Origin: Solanum dulcamara
Taxonomy: Eukaryota; Streptophyta; Magnoliopsida; Solanales; Solanaceae
Assembly (NCBI RefSeq): GCF_947179165.1
Contig: NC_077244.1
Location: 14,018,949 to 14,082,948 of the forward strand
Reading direction: 5' to 3'
DNA: 64,000 nt
This document shows positions 23,150-33,504 of the stretch, in pieces; the first letter of the stretch is position 1; every line of letters starts with the position of its first letter. The translations under genes were made by a program, and so were the position numbers. Under the pieces are notes generated by a model. The model ran no database searches. It worked only from the letters and a program-made list of their open reading frames with translations, and was not told the DNA's origin.

Positions 23150-24490
23150 AGGAGAATGTACAATAAGGTATGACAAAAGCATTTGAGCTTATGTGCCTAA
23201 TGTAGATGGACTAAGGAAGAGGATTATAACGGAAGCACATCATTCAAGATATTCTATCTATTCGGGCTCGACTAAAATGTATCATGACTTGAAAGACGTG
23301 TATTGGTAGAGTGAAATGAAGAAAAACGTTGCAAAATTTATGGCTCAATGTCCAAATTGTTAACAAGTTAAATTAGAGCACCAAAAGCCTGGAGGCTATA
23401 TGCAGCGTATAAAACTTCCAATTTGGAAGTGGTACATGATCGACATGGATTTTGTCACTGGTTTACCTCACTCGTTTTGGAAGTTTGATTCCATATGGGT
23501 AATAGTTGATAGACTAACCAAATCAGTGCACTTCTTACCGATCAAGACTACTTATACTGTTAAAGATTATGCAAAATTGTACATTAATGAGATACTTTGG
23601 CTAAATGGGGTACCCATATCTATTATATATGATAGGGGAGCTTAATTCACTGCAAAAGTTTTGAAGTCATTTCAAAAGAGTTTGGGAATGCAAGTGGATG
23701 TAAATACAACCTTTCACCCTCAAACATTTGACAGGAAGAACGTACAATCCAAACATTTGAGGATATGCTGTGAGCTATTATATTAGACTTCAAAGGTAGC
23801 TGGGATGATCATTTGCCACTAATTGAGTTTGTTTAAAACAATAACTACTATTCATGTATCAAAATGGCATCTTATGAAGCTTTTTATGGAAGGAAGTGCA
23901 GATTACCAATCAGCTGATTTGAAGTGGGCAAAACTATATTATTTGGGCCAGATATTGTTCATTAAGTCATGGAAAAACTCAAAGTGATACAACAATGGCT
24001 ATAAATAGTTGAAAGTTGACAGAAATAATATGCGGATGTTAGAAGGAGAGGACTAGAGTTTTGTATAGGGGATTGGGTGTTCATGAAGGTGTCTCCAATG
24101 AAAGGAGTAATGAAATTTGGTAAAAAGGGAAAGTTGAGTCCACTCTACATAGGTCCATATAAGATTATTCATAGAATTGACCAAGTTGAATATGAGTTAG
24201 AGCTACCACAAGAGCTTTCAACAGTTCATCCGGTGTTCCACATCTCAATGGTTCAGAAGTGTACAAGTGACCCATATCATATCACTCTTACTAAAGATGT
24301 ACAAGTCACGGGAGATATTATTTATAAAGAAGTACCTATGGCTATTATGGATCAACAAGTTAGTAAGTTAAGAAATAAAGAAGTAGTTTCTGCATAAGTA
24401 CTATAGAGAAACCAATAAGTAGAAGAGGTTACAAGGGAAGCGGAAGAAGCAATGAAGTCAAAGTATCCTCATTTATTTCAATCCAAAGAG
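23150..24490 (+). pseudogene. pol: Integrase and C-terminal tail of element C
   Basis: The zinc-binding N-terminus lies near 23235-23365 (EAHHSRYSIYSGSTKM, then CPNC), with a W codon turned to stop in the VYWW block. In the core, MDFVTGLPH and WVIVDRLTKSVHFLPIKT give the first acidic region; IIYDRGA retains the second Asp but is followed by a stop at 23642. The third region is frame-broken near 23730. The C-terminal part (24077-24397) has LSPLYIGPYKI, VEYELELPQELSTVHPVFHI and the tail IMDQQVSKLRNKEV, then a degraded chromodomain-like end (YPHLF) near 24465. Confidence 0.85.
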
Positions 24491-24633
24491 AAAGATCAAA
24501 GTGTTGAGTTGAATCATTAACAAGTAAGTACAAGTCTATATGAATTCTGTGGCAAGCAGTAGTATTTAACTTAGGCTTGAACTTGTTTGGGCTGGCTAAC
24601 TATGCTATCATTTGAGGAAGAATGTTCTCTATA

Positions 24634-25582
24634 TGTTAATTTTATTCATATGACACTTGACATAGACTTACAGTATAGGTGAGGGACCATATTTCTTATA
24701 TGAGTAGTATTTGTTTAAAATTAATTGGAAGGTGTTGTAATGCCATGCACATTTCAGCATGTATACTCCAAGTTAACCTAGATGGAAGTATTTAAACTCA
24801 AGGTAGTAATGTGGTATTTTCGCTTAAAGTTTAAAGTGAAGTGTTAAGTTAAAGCAAAAGGGATTAAGATTTATAGAATGGAATTAAATAAGTGAGATCC
24901 TTGCTTGACTTAACTAAGCCTGTAGGTGACAAGTAGGTGCATCACCTACTTAAACTTTTTGACCATCCTTAAGAGCCAAGTAGGTGTATCACCTACTAAG
25001 ACATATTTTACCATATTATAGGGACCAAGTACACTCACCATCTACTCGACAATTTTGGCCCAAACTAAGTGAAAGAAAATGAGAAGAATGGGCAGTTAAG
25101 GCCCAATAATTTTAGGTCCACAAAGGGCCAAGTGAAAAGTCCAAGTAGGTGCATCACCTACTTGAAAAATTATGGCCCAAAATTAGCCAAGAAATTCGGC
25201 CAAAGAAGGTACTCTTTAAAGGAGTAAATATCAATTCATTTGCTTCACTTTTAACTTGTAAATATTTTAGATTTATTAAGTCTCTATCTTGGTCTTTCTT
25301 GGCTTCATACAGCAACCCTAAAACACTTTAGGGTTCTTGAATATTATCACTTTTTCAAGTTAAAGGTAAGTGAAAGTACGTATGGGTTTATCTTATTCCC
25401 TTCCATGGAATCTTATGTAATTATACATGTTTGAGGTGTTGTAGGGAAGAATCCTTTCTCTAAAGCTGCCCACTTCTCTTTCCAACTTTCTAAGAGATAT
25501 TATCTTATTCTTTGGTTCTAGTTTGAAGGAGAGTATAAGTTCTTGAAATACAAGTCTAGAGGATAAATTTCCAGAAGCTAAG
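24634..25582 (+). repeat. 3' LTR of element C, proximal direct segment
   Basis: Colinear with 16914-17870 of the 5' LTR, from TGTTAATTTTATT to CCAGAAGCTAAG. Homology stops there. It is followed by 25579-25637, which contains an 18-bp direct repeat (25579-25596 and 25605-25622), and then by LTR sequence in reverse orientation. The three 9-3-9 palindromes are at 24931-24951, 24978-24997 and 25143-25163. Confidence 0.85.
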
Positions 25583-25637
25583 TCAAGGAAGCAACTCACT
25601 TAGTTAAGTCAAGGAAGCAACTGTTGCGGCTACATTT

Positions 25638-26149
25638 TCCATACTAGCACATAGGGGAATAAATGCACAAATATATATTAATGAACATATAGTGAAGTAA
25701 TTCGACACACTAAGCAGAGGGGAAAATATCGTTAGCAATTTTGGAGATTATACGTTGCCACAATGCTTCCTTTACTAGGGACAGAGATTAAGAAACTCAC
25801 TTCGTTGATAGTAATCACAAGCATCAGATTTCATGCCAAGGAATATGGAATCGAATATCCTTACATACCTTGTTTCCTGACAAATACAACTACCACGTTT
25901 CAGCCTCCCCTTTTACAGTGTTAATCAATAATTTATTTCATGATGAAACTAATGTTATCAGCTAATCACATTATGGGACTCGTAAAACAGTAGCTAAATA
26001 CTTGGCAGAAAATAGGTCAATACAACACTTACACATATGGTGAATCACCACACCCTCATTTTATACATCAACATAACTTCATAAACCCTTTGCCAATATC
26101 AACAAAGCTGCCCCTAACAACCATACACATAAAGAAACCACTTACCTTT
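25638..26149 (-). repeat. 3' LTR of element C, inverted segment (left of D)
   Basis: Reverse complement of about 18445 down to 17940 of the 5' LTR. Recognisable reversed landmarks are GGGGAATAAATGCAC (25652), a GCATTGTGG counterpart (25755) and the CATATTCCTTGG counterpart (25840). It runs into element D at 26150 and resumes at 36351. Confidence 0.85.
26145..26149. repeat. Left target-site duplication of element D (CCTTT)
   Basis: CCTTT immediately precedes D's TGTTACACC terminus; the same five bases follow D's final GACA at 36351-36355. Without D and one copy, the flanks join into the inverted C LTR sequence (counterpart near 17938). Confidence 0.88.
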
Positions 26150-26528
26150 TGTTACACCCCACACTCTTGAGTTCGGAATGTCTCTTAAGTTCCTTAGACA
26201 TTATCATATGAGATGGATAAGATACGACACTATCAAATGACTCTAAGGAAGGGAGAAGGTGATACCCTATAGTAGGGAAGGTTGGAAATAGAGTCATACA
26301 AATCCAGAAGGAATTGGAGGCAAAGTAATAAGTCGTAGGACTCAATGTACCTACGTAAGCTACTAACTTAAAAGTCTTACATACTGGAGCTACTTGAGAA
26401 CATACCAATCTTACGTAGGATGAATTACATAGGCTCTTAAAATAAGATGAGATTACGAACCCACGAGGAAGAGAAAAAAAAGACATATGGCAGCCAATGA
26501 GGGAGTGACACATGGTAGCACCTCAAGT

Positions 26529-26576
26529 AAGCAGGTGATCCACCTGCTTGGGGTCAAGTAGGTAACCCATCTGCTT
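26529..26576 (+). promoter_or_regulatory. Palindromic motifs in D's 5' LTR U3
   Basis: A perfect pair, AAGCAGGTG and CACCTGCTT, with loop ATC at 26529-26549. A second, eroded 9-3-9 copy at 26556-26576 has arms AAGTAGGTA and CATCTGCTT. The 3' LTR holds one perfect copy, at 33484-33504 (loop ACA). Both arms contain E-box cores (CAGGTG and CACCTG). The same design occurs in element C's LTRs. Confidence 0.7.
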
Positions 26577-27371
26577 GGAGGAGGTGGGCCCCACTACCAT
26601 GTGGCAGCCCCCTCCTTCAATGCATGGATATAGTGGCCCAATAGGGGCTGGACACATGTCCCCCTTAGGGGCTGATAGGTGTCACCTCTTGGGAACACAT
26701 ATTTATATGTATACTATGACTCTAACTTCAGCTTATATCCAAAATCAGCAGCAACAAAGTAAAGAAGAAACCCTAGAACAAGAGAGAAAAACATGACGGC
26801 TTGGGGGAAAAATAGATAAGTCCCGATTTCGTTCCATAAATTAATTATCCAGTGTATACCACAATTATATGGAGGTATTATAAGTATAAAATCATGTCTT
26901 GGTTCAGCCCAAAATGGACAGCAAACAGTCCACATAGTTTCAGCGCGACTAAAGGTTTCCGAGGCGTAATTTTGGCTAGTTTTGTCCAATTTCAGGTAAG
27001 GTAAGGCTTATCCTTTAAATTTGGTCTTTATGGGATAGTTATGTAGTTTATTATATACCTTTTATACTGCTGGAAGTATAAATAAAGTCGTGGGAATGCT
27101 CAACGATAGAAACAATCGAAATTGAAGTCGTCGTAGTTAAATTGTAGTCGAAATGAGGCGTTGTGTGTGTGGAGGATGCTGCTGGTTGTGTGGTGTGTGT
27201 TTCAGTGCCTAAATGTGTCCTAAAATAGGTGGGGGAGATGATGTTTGTATCCACACTAGCCTCCTTCTTTGTACGGTTAAAGGTTTCGCAAAATAGAAAC
27301 TAGAAACCCTATTTTGGATATCGTAATTTCAAGCGAGTCATTCAGAGGTTGTAATGTATAATTTTTCCATG

Positions 27372-27372
<1 letters not shown>

Positions 27373-27405
<33 letters not shown>
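27373..27405. repeat. (TA)n microsatellite in D's 5' LTR
   Basis: About 16 TA units. The same position in the 3' LTR (near 34300) has only a handful, so the tract changed length after insertion. Confidence 0.95.
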
Positions 27406-27408
<3 letters not shown>

Positions 27409-28385
27409 TTGATGGTTATGTTGTTGGTTGGCTGTAGGTATTAGGGATGTGATTGGGAATTCATATAGGGCACATTATAGGGGAGGTGCTGTCCAATTTC
27501 CGTTAACGCCTTAACTAGTTAAGGAACTAGTCGAGAAGGCGAGCGAGGGGATGAGTTCTATAAATACTCGTGTGTAACCTAAGGTGATGAAAAGACTAAG
27601 GTTGTTGATACTTGTATTTCTTCCATGTTAAATAGGTTTGGAGGACGATGACATGGACATGATTAAGGGAAGTCCGGAAGAGGTATGTGAAGCTCTCTTT
27701 TGGCATGTCTTTGGCATAAGTATGTAAAACTATTCTTATTTATTTTGGCATGTCTTAGATATAAGTTATGAATGGTTTGTATATGGAACTTGGGGATAAT
27801 TCCATTCTTAAAGCTCCGAGTACAGTTCATAATTCTTATCCACTTCATAATGGTAGAACTCCTGTAATAGTTGAGCTTTTGCCTCTTTAAGGCTTCTATA
27901 GGATAAAAGGTAATATATGTAGAGCCTATTGACTTATGTTCACTTCAAAATGCTAAGGCTCTTAAGGTATCTGAGCTATCACCCTTGAGACTTCTACATA
28001 GGAAATAGTAACCGGATGCATCAGAAGTACGAACTATAACTCCTATTCATTTCTTAATATCAAAGTTCTTGAAGTAGTTGAACTGCTACCCTCGAGTTCC
28101 TATATGATGAATACTAATTGAGTGTATGAGATCCCGTGCCTAAGAACTCTATAATAACAAGTGTCTCTGATTGCATAAGCCGTTTGGTATTACCTTAATA
28201 AAAGTCTAGGACTCTTGAGACTCCGTCGATATGGCCACTAATGGCATTTAGAGGATACTTGAGATGATGATCACTTTGATCCTCAAATGATAGTCCATGA
28301 CTATTATTATACCAAATATCAGATGATGAGCTAATTGCATAATGGTTCCTCATTACTCTACTCGTGCAGGCTGTTAATACATCAC

Positions 28386-28650
28386 TCACCACATCCTATG
28401 AAGGGCCGGGCAGGATAAACTCACCGTGTCCCATGAAGGGCCGGGCATGATAAATTCACCGCATCCCATGAAGGAATGGGCATGATAAACAATAAAATGT
28501 TGATTCACCGCGTCCCATATAGGGCCGGGCATGATATATGATGAAATGATTATTCACCGCATCCCATGAAGGGCCGAGCATGATATATGATGAAATGATT
28601 ATTCACCGCATCCCATGAAGGGCCGAACATGATACATGATAAAATGACAG
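28386..28650 (+). repeat. LTR minisatellite, six units, in D's 5' LTR
   Basis: Units of 34-49 bp share the core TCACCGCATCCCATGAAGGG followed by C-rich and GATATATGATGAAATG parts. Two unit types are visible: short (34-35 bp) on the left and long (49 bp) on the right. Confidence 0.9.
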
Positions 28651-29410
28651 CTTTGCTGAGTCCCTCACTGAAGGGCCAAATACAGTCTATAGGCATGCAT
28701 GTGGAAATATAGTGACACACTTATAGCACCAAGTCCCATAGCGGGCCAGGTATGGTATGTAAGGAAGATATACATGCCCTCATGTCATAAGATGCACGTA
28801 GAGAAATTCATTAACTGTTATATTTGTTTCCTGCATCCCTACTTTAGTTGTTAGCTCAGGTATGTGTTGTTATGCTTTATATACTCAGTACATATATCGT
28901 ACTGACCCCCCATTCTTCGGTGGACTACGTTTCATGCCCCAGGTACAAATGTTTATATTGGGGATCCGCCAACTTAGGGTTTCTACTCAGCGATATTGGG
29001 AGCAATCCATTGTTCCGGAGCCTAACTTTTGATACTGGTCATGTAATATATATATATTTGTATATTCAGGGGTATGACGGGGGCCCTGTCCCGCCATATA
29101 TTACTGTTACTATTCTTAGAGGTCTGTAGAGCTATGGATGTGGGTTGTTTATGAGTTTGTTTCGACTGTGCCTATACGACATATTGTAAATGTTTTTAAT
29201 ATTGTGGCAGCCTCGTCGGCTCACATGCCTTTTCATGATATGATATAAATGAAAGAGGCTACATGTACACGAACAAGTTTTACACTATTGAGGTTTTTGT
29301 GTATAGTATCACATCACACACGGTTCAACTTAAGTGTAGCTGGTAGATACACATAAGAGGGTCCATATCGGACCCCAGTCGCGGCCTATAGGGTTGGGTC
29401 ATGACAGAAG

Positions 29411-29421
29411 TGGTATCAGAG
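29411..29421 (+). other. Primer-binding site of element D (tRNA-Met type)
   Basis: TGGTATCAGAG, unmutated, four bases after the LTR end. The leader that follows (29440-29600) resembles the post-primer leader of element C. Confidence 0.88.
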
Positions 29422-31527
29422 TAGTTCATCCTTGGAATGTCTACAGACCGTGTCTAGTAGAGTCTTGTTTATCGGTGTGTTGTGCACCACATCTATAGAT
29501 AGGAGGCTAAAGGAAGTTTAGGATGTTACTTTCTTTCATATCTAAGATCATGTGATAGAGCCGAGTCATTGGGAATGAAATCCCTCATACTAACTTATGA
29601 TTTCAGCAGAAGGACAATATCGATAGAAGAAAGTAACTGACGATACTGGAGGTTACAAAGCACGCAGGTAAGCAAAGGCACGAAATACAAATGTCAGTTA
29701 AGGTATTGAAATGCGATTGACATATAAAGTTGAAGAGTGAAAGGAAAGGTAAATAGGAAAGTGTAATAGGTGCAGTTCGAGTGGACATACGAGGTAAGTC
29801 CTTTTCCATACTGTTAATTGTGGGCGCCTTGTATGGATGCGATATGAGATGATATGACTATATATATGTGTGCCCTGTGAGGCACTATTAGCATTTTCTA
29901 CGTGCAGGTGTTGAGATAGTGAGAAATACAGAGGAAACTCTGCCCAAAGTTTTTTAGAAATAAGAAGAGAATGAGATATAGGGCTGTAGTATGTCTTGAA
30001 AGGTTGTGTCCACAACAATAATGAGATTTGATTAAACTACGAGTATGGTTGACCTCAAGAAATGAATTAATGGTTGAATTTATCGTAATAGAGACTAGGA
30101 GGATGATACGGGTATGGTAGAACGAAGTTGGAAAAGACTTATAATCCAAGGAAGATGATTCATAGAAGATTGATAGGTCTGGATAGAATGATATATTAAG
30201 GCACCAACTAAATTGATACACAGGAATAAACTATGAAAAGTTATAGTTGAAAGAAGTAATAGTATGGTTAAGATAAGAGTACAAAGGGATGAGAATTATG
30301 ACGGATATAAAGTAGTAATAAGATAGCTTGTGATACATTAAGGATTAGACTAACTAAGAAGGGTAAGTAGCCCATAATAAGAATCGTGAAGAAGGTCAAG
30401 CGGTGTTATACTATGGGACTGAGTGCGAACAGGGTACCAGGTGAATATAACAAAAAAAAACTGTTATGAGAATAAGTAAAGCTTAGTAAGGCAATAACTA
30501 AAAGGTATGACGTGGTCCACGTGAATGGAATGTAAAGATAGGTGTGAAACGGAAAAGCAAGCTATGGAACAAATAAGGAAGATTTATCAAGTTTTGTAAG
30601 AAAGGTTTCGAATAAAGGTTATGTGATGACGAAAAGGATAGCTAGTGCAAGGAAATAAAGAGTAATATGGAATTCCTTGCGCACAACCAAAAATGGATAT
30701 GAGATAGAGGAATAATAAAGAAGTTCTAATAGAGGCACTCAGGATAGCTGTAATTAATTAAGTATGAGTATCGAATAAAAAGGGAAATAGACAGTTACGA
30801 ACTAAAGGTATAGTATGATGAAAAGGTGATACGACAAGGCCACTACTACAACGAAGTTGATATTATTTTATGCAGGATTAGAAGTGAGCCTTAAGAACAT
30901 GATAAAGAGGAAAGTTCAGGAGGCATAAAGAAGTATTGTGTATACGTGACCCCACCTTGATGATTAGTGAGATCCTGCAAGGAGAGGGAATGTCGATTTG
31001 CAGAACAACTGCTGCATTACGAGGTTATTAGAAGAATAAGTGGTATCCACTGGTATAAGGATAGTATAATAATGGAGCTTGAAACACGAATCATCAAAGT
31101 ATAAGTACCCCCGAGTGGAGAATTTGAACCAATTATGAGCACGAGCTAATTATTGATTGGGATGAATGGAATGTGGCTTTAAATGCACTGCTACATTACG
31201 TATATTTACTCGAATATCAACCATTAGATGAGATTTTATACGGTATATTGCGAATACCAAAGCATCCTATGGTTGTGCTAGGGTTTCCTATAAAGGAAAC
31301 CTAACGTATGGATGATTTAACAGAAAATGTAGATATGGTGCAGCACATTAAAAATATTAAAGTAGAATCATTCGCGTGTGAATAACTGAAAATAAACGGA
31401 GGATGACATGGGTACACCCTAAAAAGGGGGAAGTGGAAAAAAGAAGTACAAGCGTAGGAGAAAATCAACTAACGCTATCATATGTAAATGGGAACGCTTA
31501 AACTTTAAACGAGACCCCATAAGGGAT
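29422..31527 (+). other. Internal region of D without recognisable genes
   Basis: About 2.1 kb, purine-rich on the plus strand and full of stops in all frames. I could not identify capsid, zinc-knuckle, protease or RT motifs here. The leader part (29422-29600) is chromovirus-like; the rest is unassigned. A short perfect inverted repeat, GGTTTCCT with AGGAAACC, lies near 31286-31305. Confidence 0.6.
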
Positions 31528-31630
31528 GGACACAATCATACCCACACTAATGCACCGGATTTCGTCAAAACTTTGAAGTTAAGAGTGCCTGGGTGAGAGT
31601 AGCACTGGGATGGGTGACCCCCTAAAAAGT
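31528..31630 (+). pseudogene. 5S rRNA-derived sequence inside element D
   Basis: An ungapped alignment by eye to plant 5S rRNA, as I remember it, from about base 1 to base 103, with roughly 80% identity. Nearly unchanged stretches are CACTAATGCACCGGAT (31545-31560), the box-A-like AGTTAAGAGTGC (31577-31588), GAGAGTAG (31595-31602) and the box-C-like GGATGGGTGACC (31608-31619). The last 15-20 bases of 5S are lost or unrecognisable and no T-run terminator follows. Differences are mainly transitions. Cassandra TRIM elements carry 5S sequence in their LTRs and are an alternative source, but I see no Cassandra termini or primer site nearby. Transcription is not demonstrated. Confidence 0.86.
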
Positions 31631-32149
31631 TAAAAAGGGAACGAAACAAGTATGACAAAAAGAGATTGTAAGTGTGTGTTAGTACAATGACACATATAGA
31701 ATAGAGTAAGCCAAGAGCAGAAAAGATTATGACTAAATTGGAACGCACCTCGTGAAAATGGCACAAGAATAATTGTGCAACCTACGAGTATTGGCATACT
31801 AAGAGTAAGATCAAGTGATTACTTGATAAAAAGAAATCAGTAATAGCAATCTGATTGCCATATTTAGAATCTATTAAAGAAAAGTGTAAGATAGTTCGAG
31901 GTAGAACTATTAAGATATAATCGGTATTAAGGACGAAAGCCATAGTGGAGCCCTGACCTCGATTGAAGGAGGTAAGCCGCTAGTATAGCGATGCTAAGGC
32001 ATTTTCTGAATTGCTCTAAGTACCTACACACGGTTGTGCAAGAATTACAATATAATGTATGGTAATAAAATTGGAAAGAAAATCTGAGTAAAAGCGCAGG
32101 ATAACATACCTAAAGTGTTATAAGTTGGATTAAGAGGAGTTGTATAATA
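31631..32149 (+). other. Unassigned internal sequence of D
   Basis: About 520 bp between the 5S-like segment and the integrase remnant. Purine-rich, stop-rich, no motif recognised. Confidence 0.5.
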
Positions 32150-32990
32150 GCTTAAATGAAGTGGAGCATCAGAGGTTTGATAGCCTATTACGGGGGATGG
32201 GAATCCTGACTCAGAAATGGAAAGAAATTAATGTAGTTTATAGTGCAGGCTGACCTCGCACTCTACGGAAGTATAAGTTCATATGGATTTTGATAGATAA
32301 GCTGATAGAATCAACCTATTATCTTCCAGTTAGGAAGGTATATTTGGCGAAGGGATATGCGATATGACATAGGAAGGAAACAATAAGATTTCACGGGGTT
32401 CCCACATCTATTATCTTAGACAGGGAAGTTCAATTTACATCTAACCGGTGGAGATCATTCCGGTAGGGATTGGGAACACAGGTGAATCTTAGTATGACAT
32501 TTTTCCCTTCGATTAATGGATAGGCCCAGAGGAGATCCAACAAATTATTGAGGAAGTAAAGCTTATTCAGGGACAAACTATCGATTATCAGCCTAGAGTC
32601 GGCAAGAAGGGGGTACATTGGTCCTTCTCAGGTCATTCATAGAATAAATAAAGCTGCCTATGAGTTGGACCTATCGTCCGATTTGAGACAATACATTCAA
32701 TTTTCACAAATCAATGCTCCACGAATATATAAGCGACCCTCCCAGAATATTCTTCATGGGTAAAGTCCACATGAAAGGAAAGTTACCCTGCGAGGGGCAA
32801 CCTATTGCCATCTTGGATCGACAGATTAAAAGGTTGCGAACTAAGGACGTAGCTTCTGTTGAGGTGCTGTTGTGGAATAAGAATCATGAAGAAATGACTT
32901 GGGAAGCTGAAGAGGATATGAAACACAGGTATCCATACCTATTCCCAATATCTACAGGTAACCCCCACTCCTAGAACTCATATATTAATT
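32150..32990 (+). pseudogene. pol: Eroded integrase and C-terminal tail of D
   Basis: Blocks match the chromovirus integrase: VEHQRFDSLLRGMGILTQKW near 32160 (the family has VEHQRP), INVVYSAG (the family's MDF catalytic block, with the Asp lost), LIDKLIESTYYLPVRK near 32300, HGVPTSIILDREVQFTS near 32395 (second Asp kept), then a degraded third region. The tail 32714-32974 reads LHEYISDPP, then AILDRQIKRLRTKDVASVEV, and ends HRYPYLFP in a chromodomain-like tail. Stops and frameshifts are present upstream; only the tail is open. Confidence 0.82.
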
Positions 32991-33090
32991 ACTTGGATGA
33001 AAATGTATGTTATCGCAATAGAAAGGAATCTCCCTATAGTGTATAAAGTCTTAAGGGATGTTTTATTCAACATTCAGGGACGAATGTTCT

Positions 33091-33104
33091 AAAGGGGGGA
33101 AGGA
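33091..33104 (+). other. Polypurine tract of element D
   Basis: AAAGGGGGGAAGGA directly precedes the 3' LTR start (TGTTACACC at 33105). It is preceded by GACGAATGTTCT, the usual pre-PPT string in this group. Confidence 0.9.
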
Positions 33105-33483
33105 TGTTACACCCCACACTCTCGAGCTCGGAATGTATCTTAAGTTCCTCAGACATTATCATGTGAGCCGGATAAGCTACGACACTATCAAATGACTCTA
33201 AGGAAGGGAGAAGGTGATACCCCATAGTAGGGAAGATTGGAAATAGAGTCATACGAATTCGGAAGGAATTGGAGGCCAAGTAATGAGTCGTAGGACTCGA
33301 TGTACCTACGAAAGCTACTAACTTAGAATTCTTACATACTGGAGCTACTTGAGGACATACCAAGCTTACGTAGAATGGATTACATAAGCTCTTAAAATAA
33401 GACGAGATTACGAACCCACGAAGAAGAGAAAAAAAAGACATGTGGCAGCCAATGAGGGAGTGACACGTGGAAGCACCTCAGGC

Positions 33484-33504
33484 AAGCAGGTGACACACCT
33501 GCTT
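33484..33504 (+). promoter_or_regulatory. Palindromic motif in D's 3' LTR U3
   Basis: Perfect 9-base arms AAGCAGGTG and CACCTGCTT around the loop ACA. The second, eroded copy seen in the 5' LTR is missing here; the adjacent text goes straight on to GGGGGAGGTGGG. Confidence 0.75.

Larger units (their letters stand above)
26150..29406 (+). repeat. 5' LTR of element D (3,257 bp)
   Basis: It starts TGTTACACCCCACACTC and ends GGGTTGGGTCATGACA before the primer site. It carries a 9-3-9 palindrome (26529-26549) plus an eroded second copy (26556-26576), a long TA microsatellite (27373-27405) and six units of a minisatellite (28386-28650). A TATA-like TATTTATATGTATACTATG lies at about 26700-26718, upstream of a leader containing AACAAAGTAAAGAAGAAACC. 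Confidence 0.9.

Noticed and set aside
28386..28650. Regularly spaced repeats that could suggest a CRISPR array
   Set aside because: Units are continuous tandem repeats without unique spacers, inside a plant LTR, with two unit lengths; a minisatellite.
31528..31630. Functional 5S rRNA gene
   Set aside because: About 20% changed, the 3' end is missing, no T-run terminator, single copy rather than tandem array; treated as a derived sequence.
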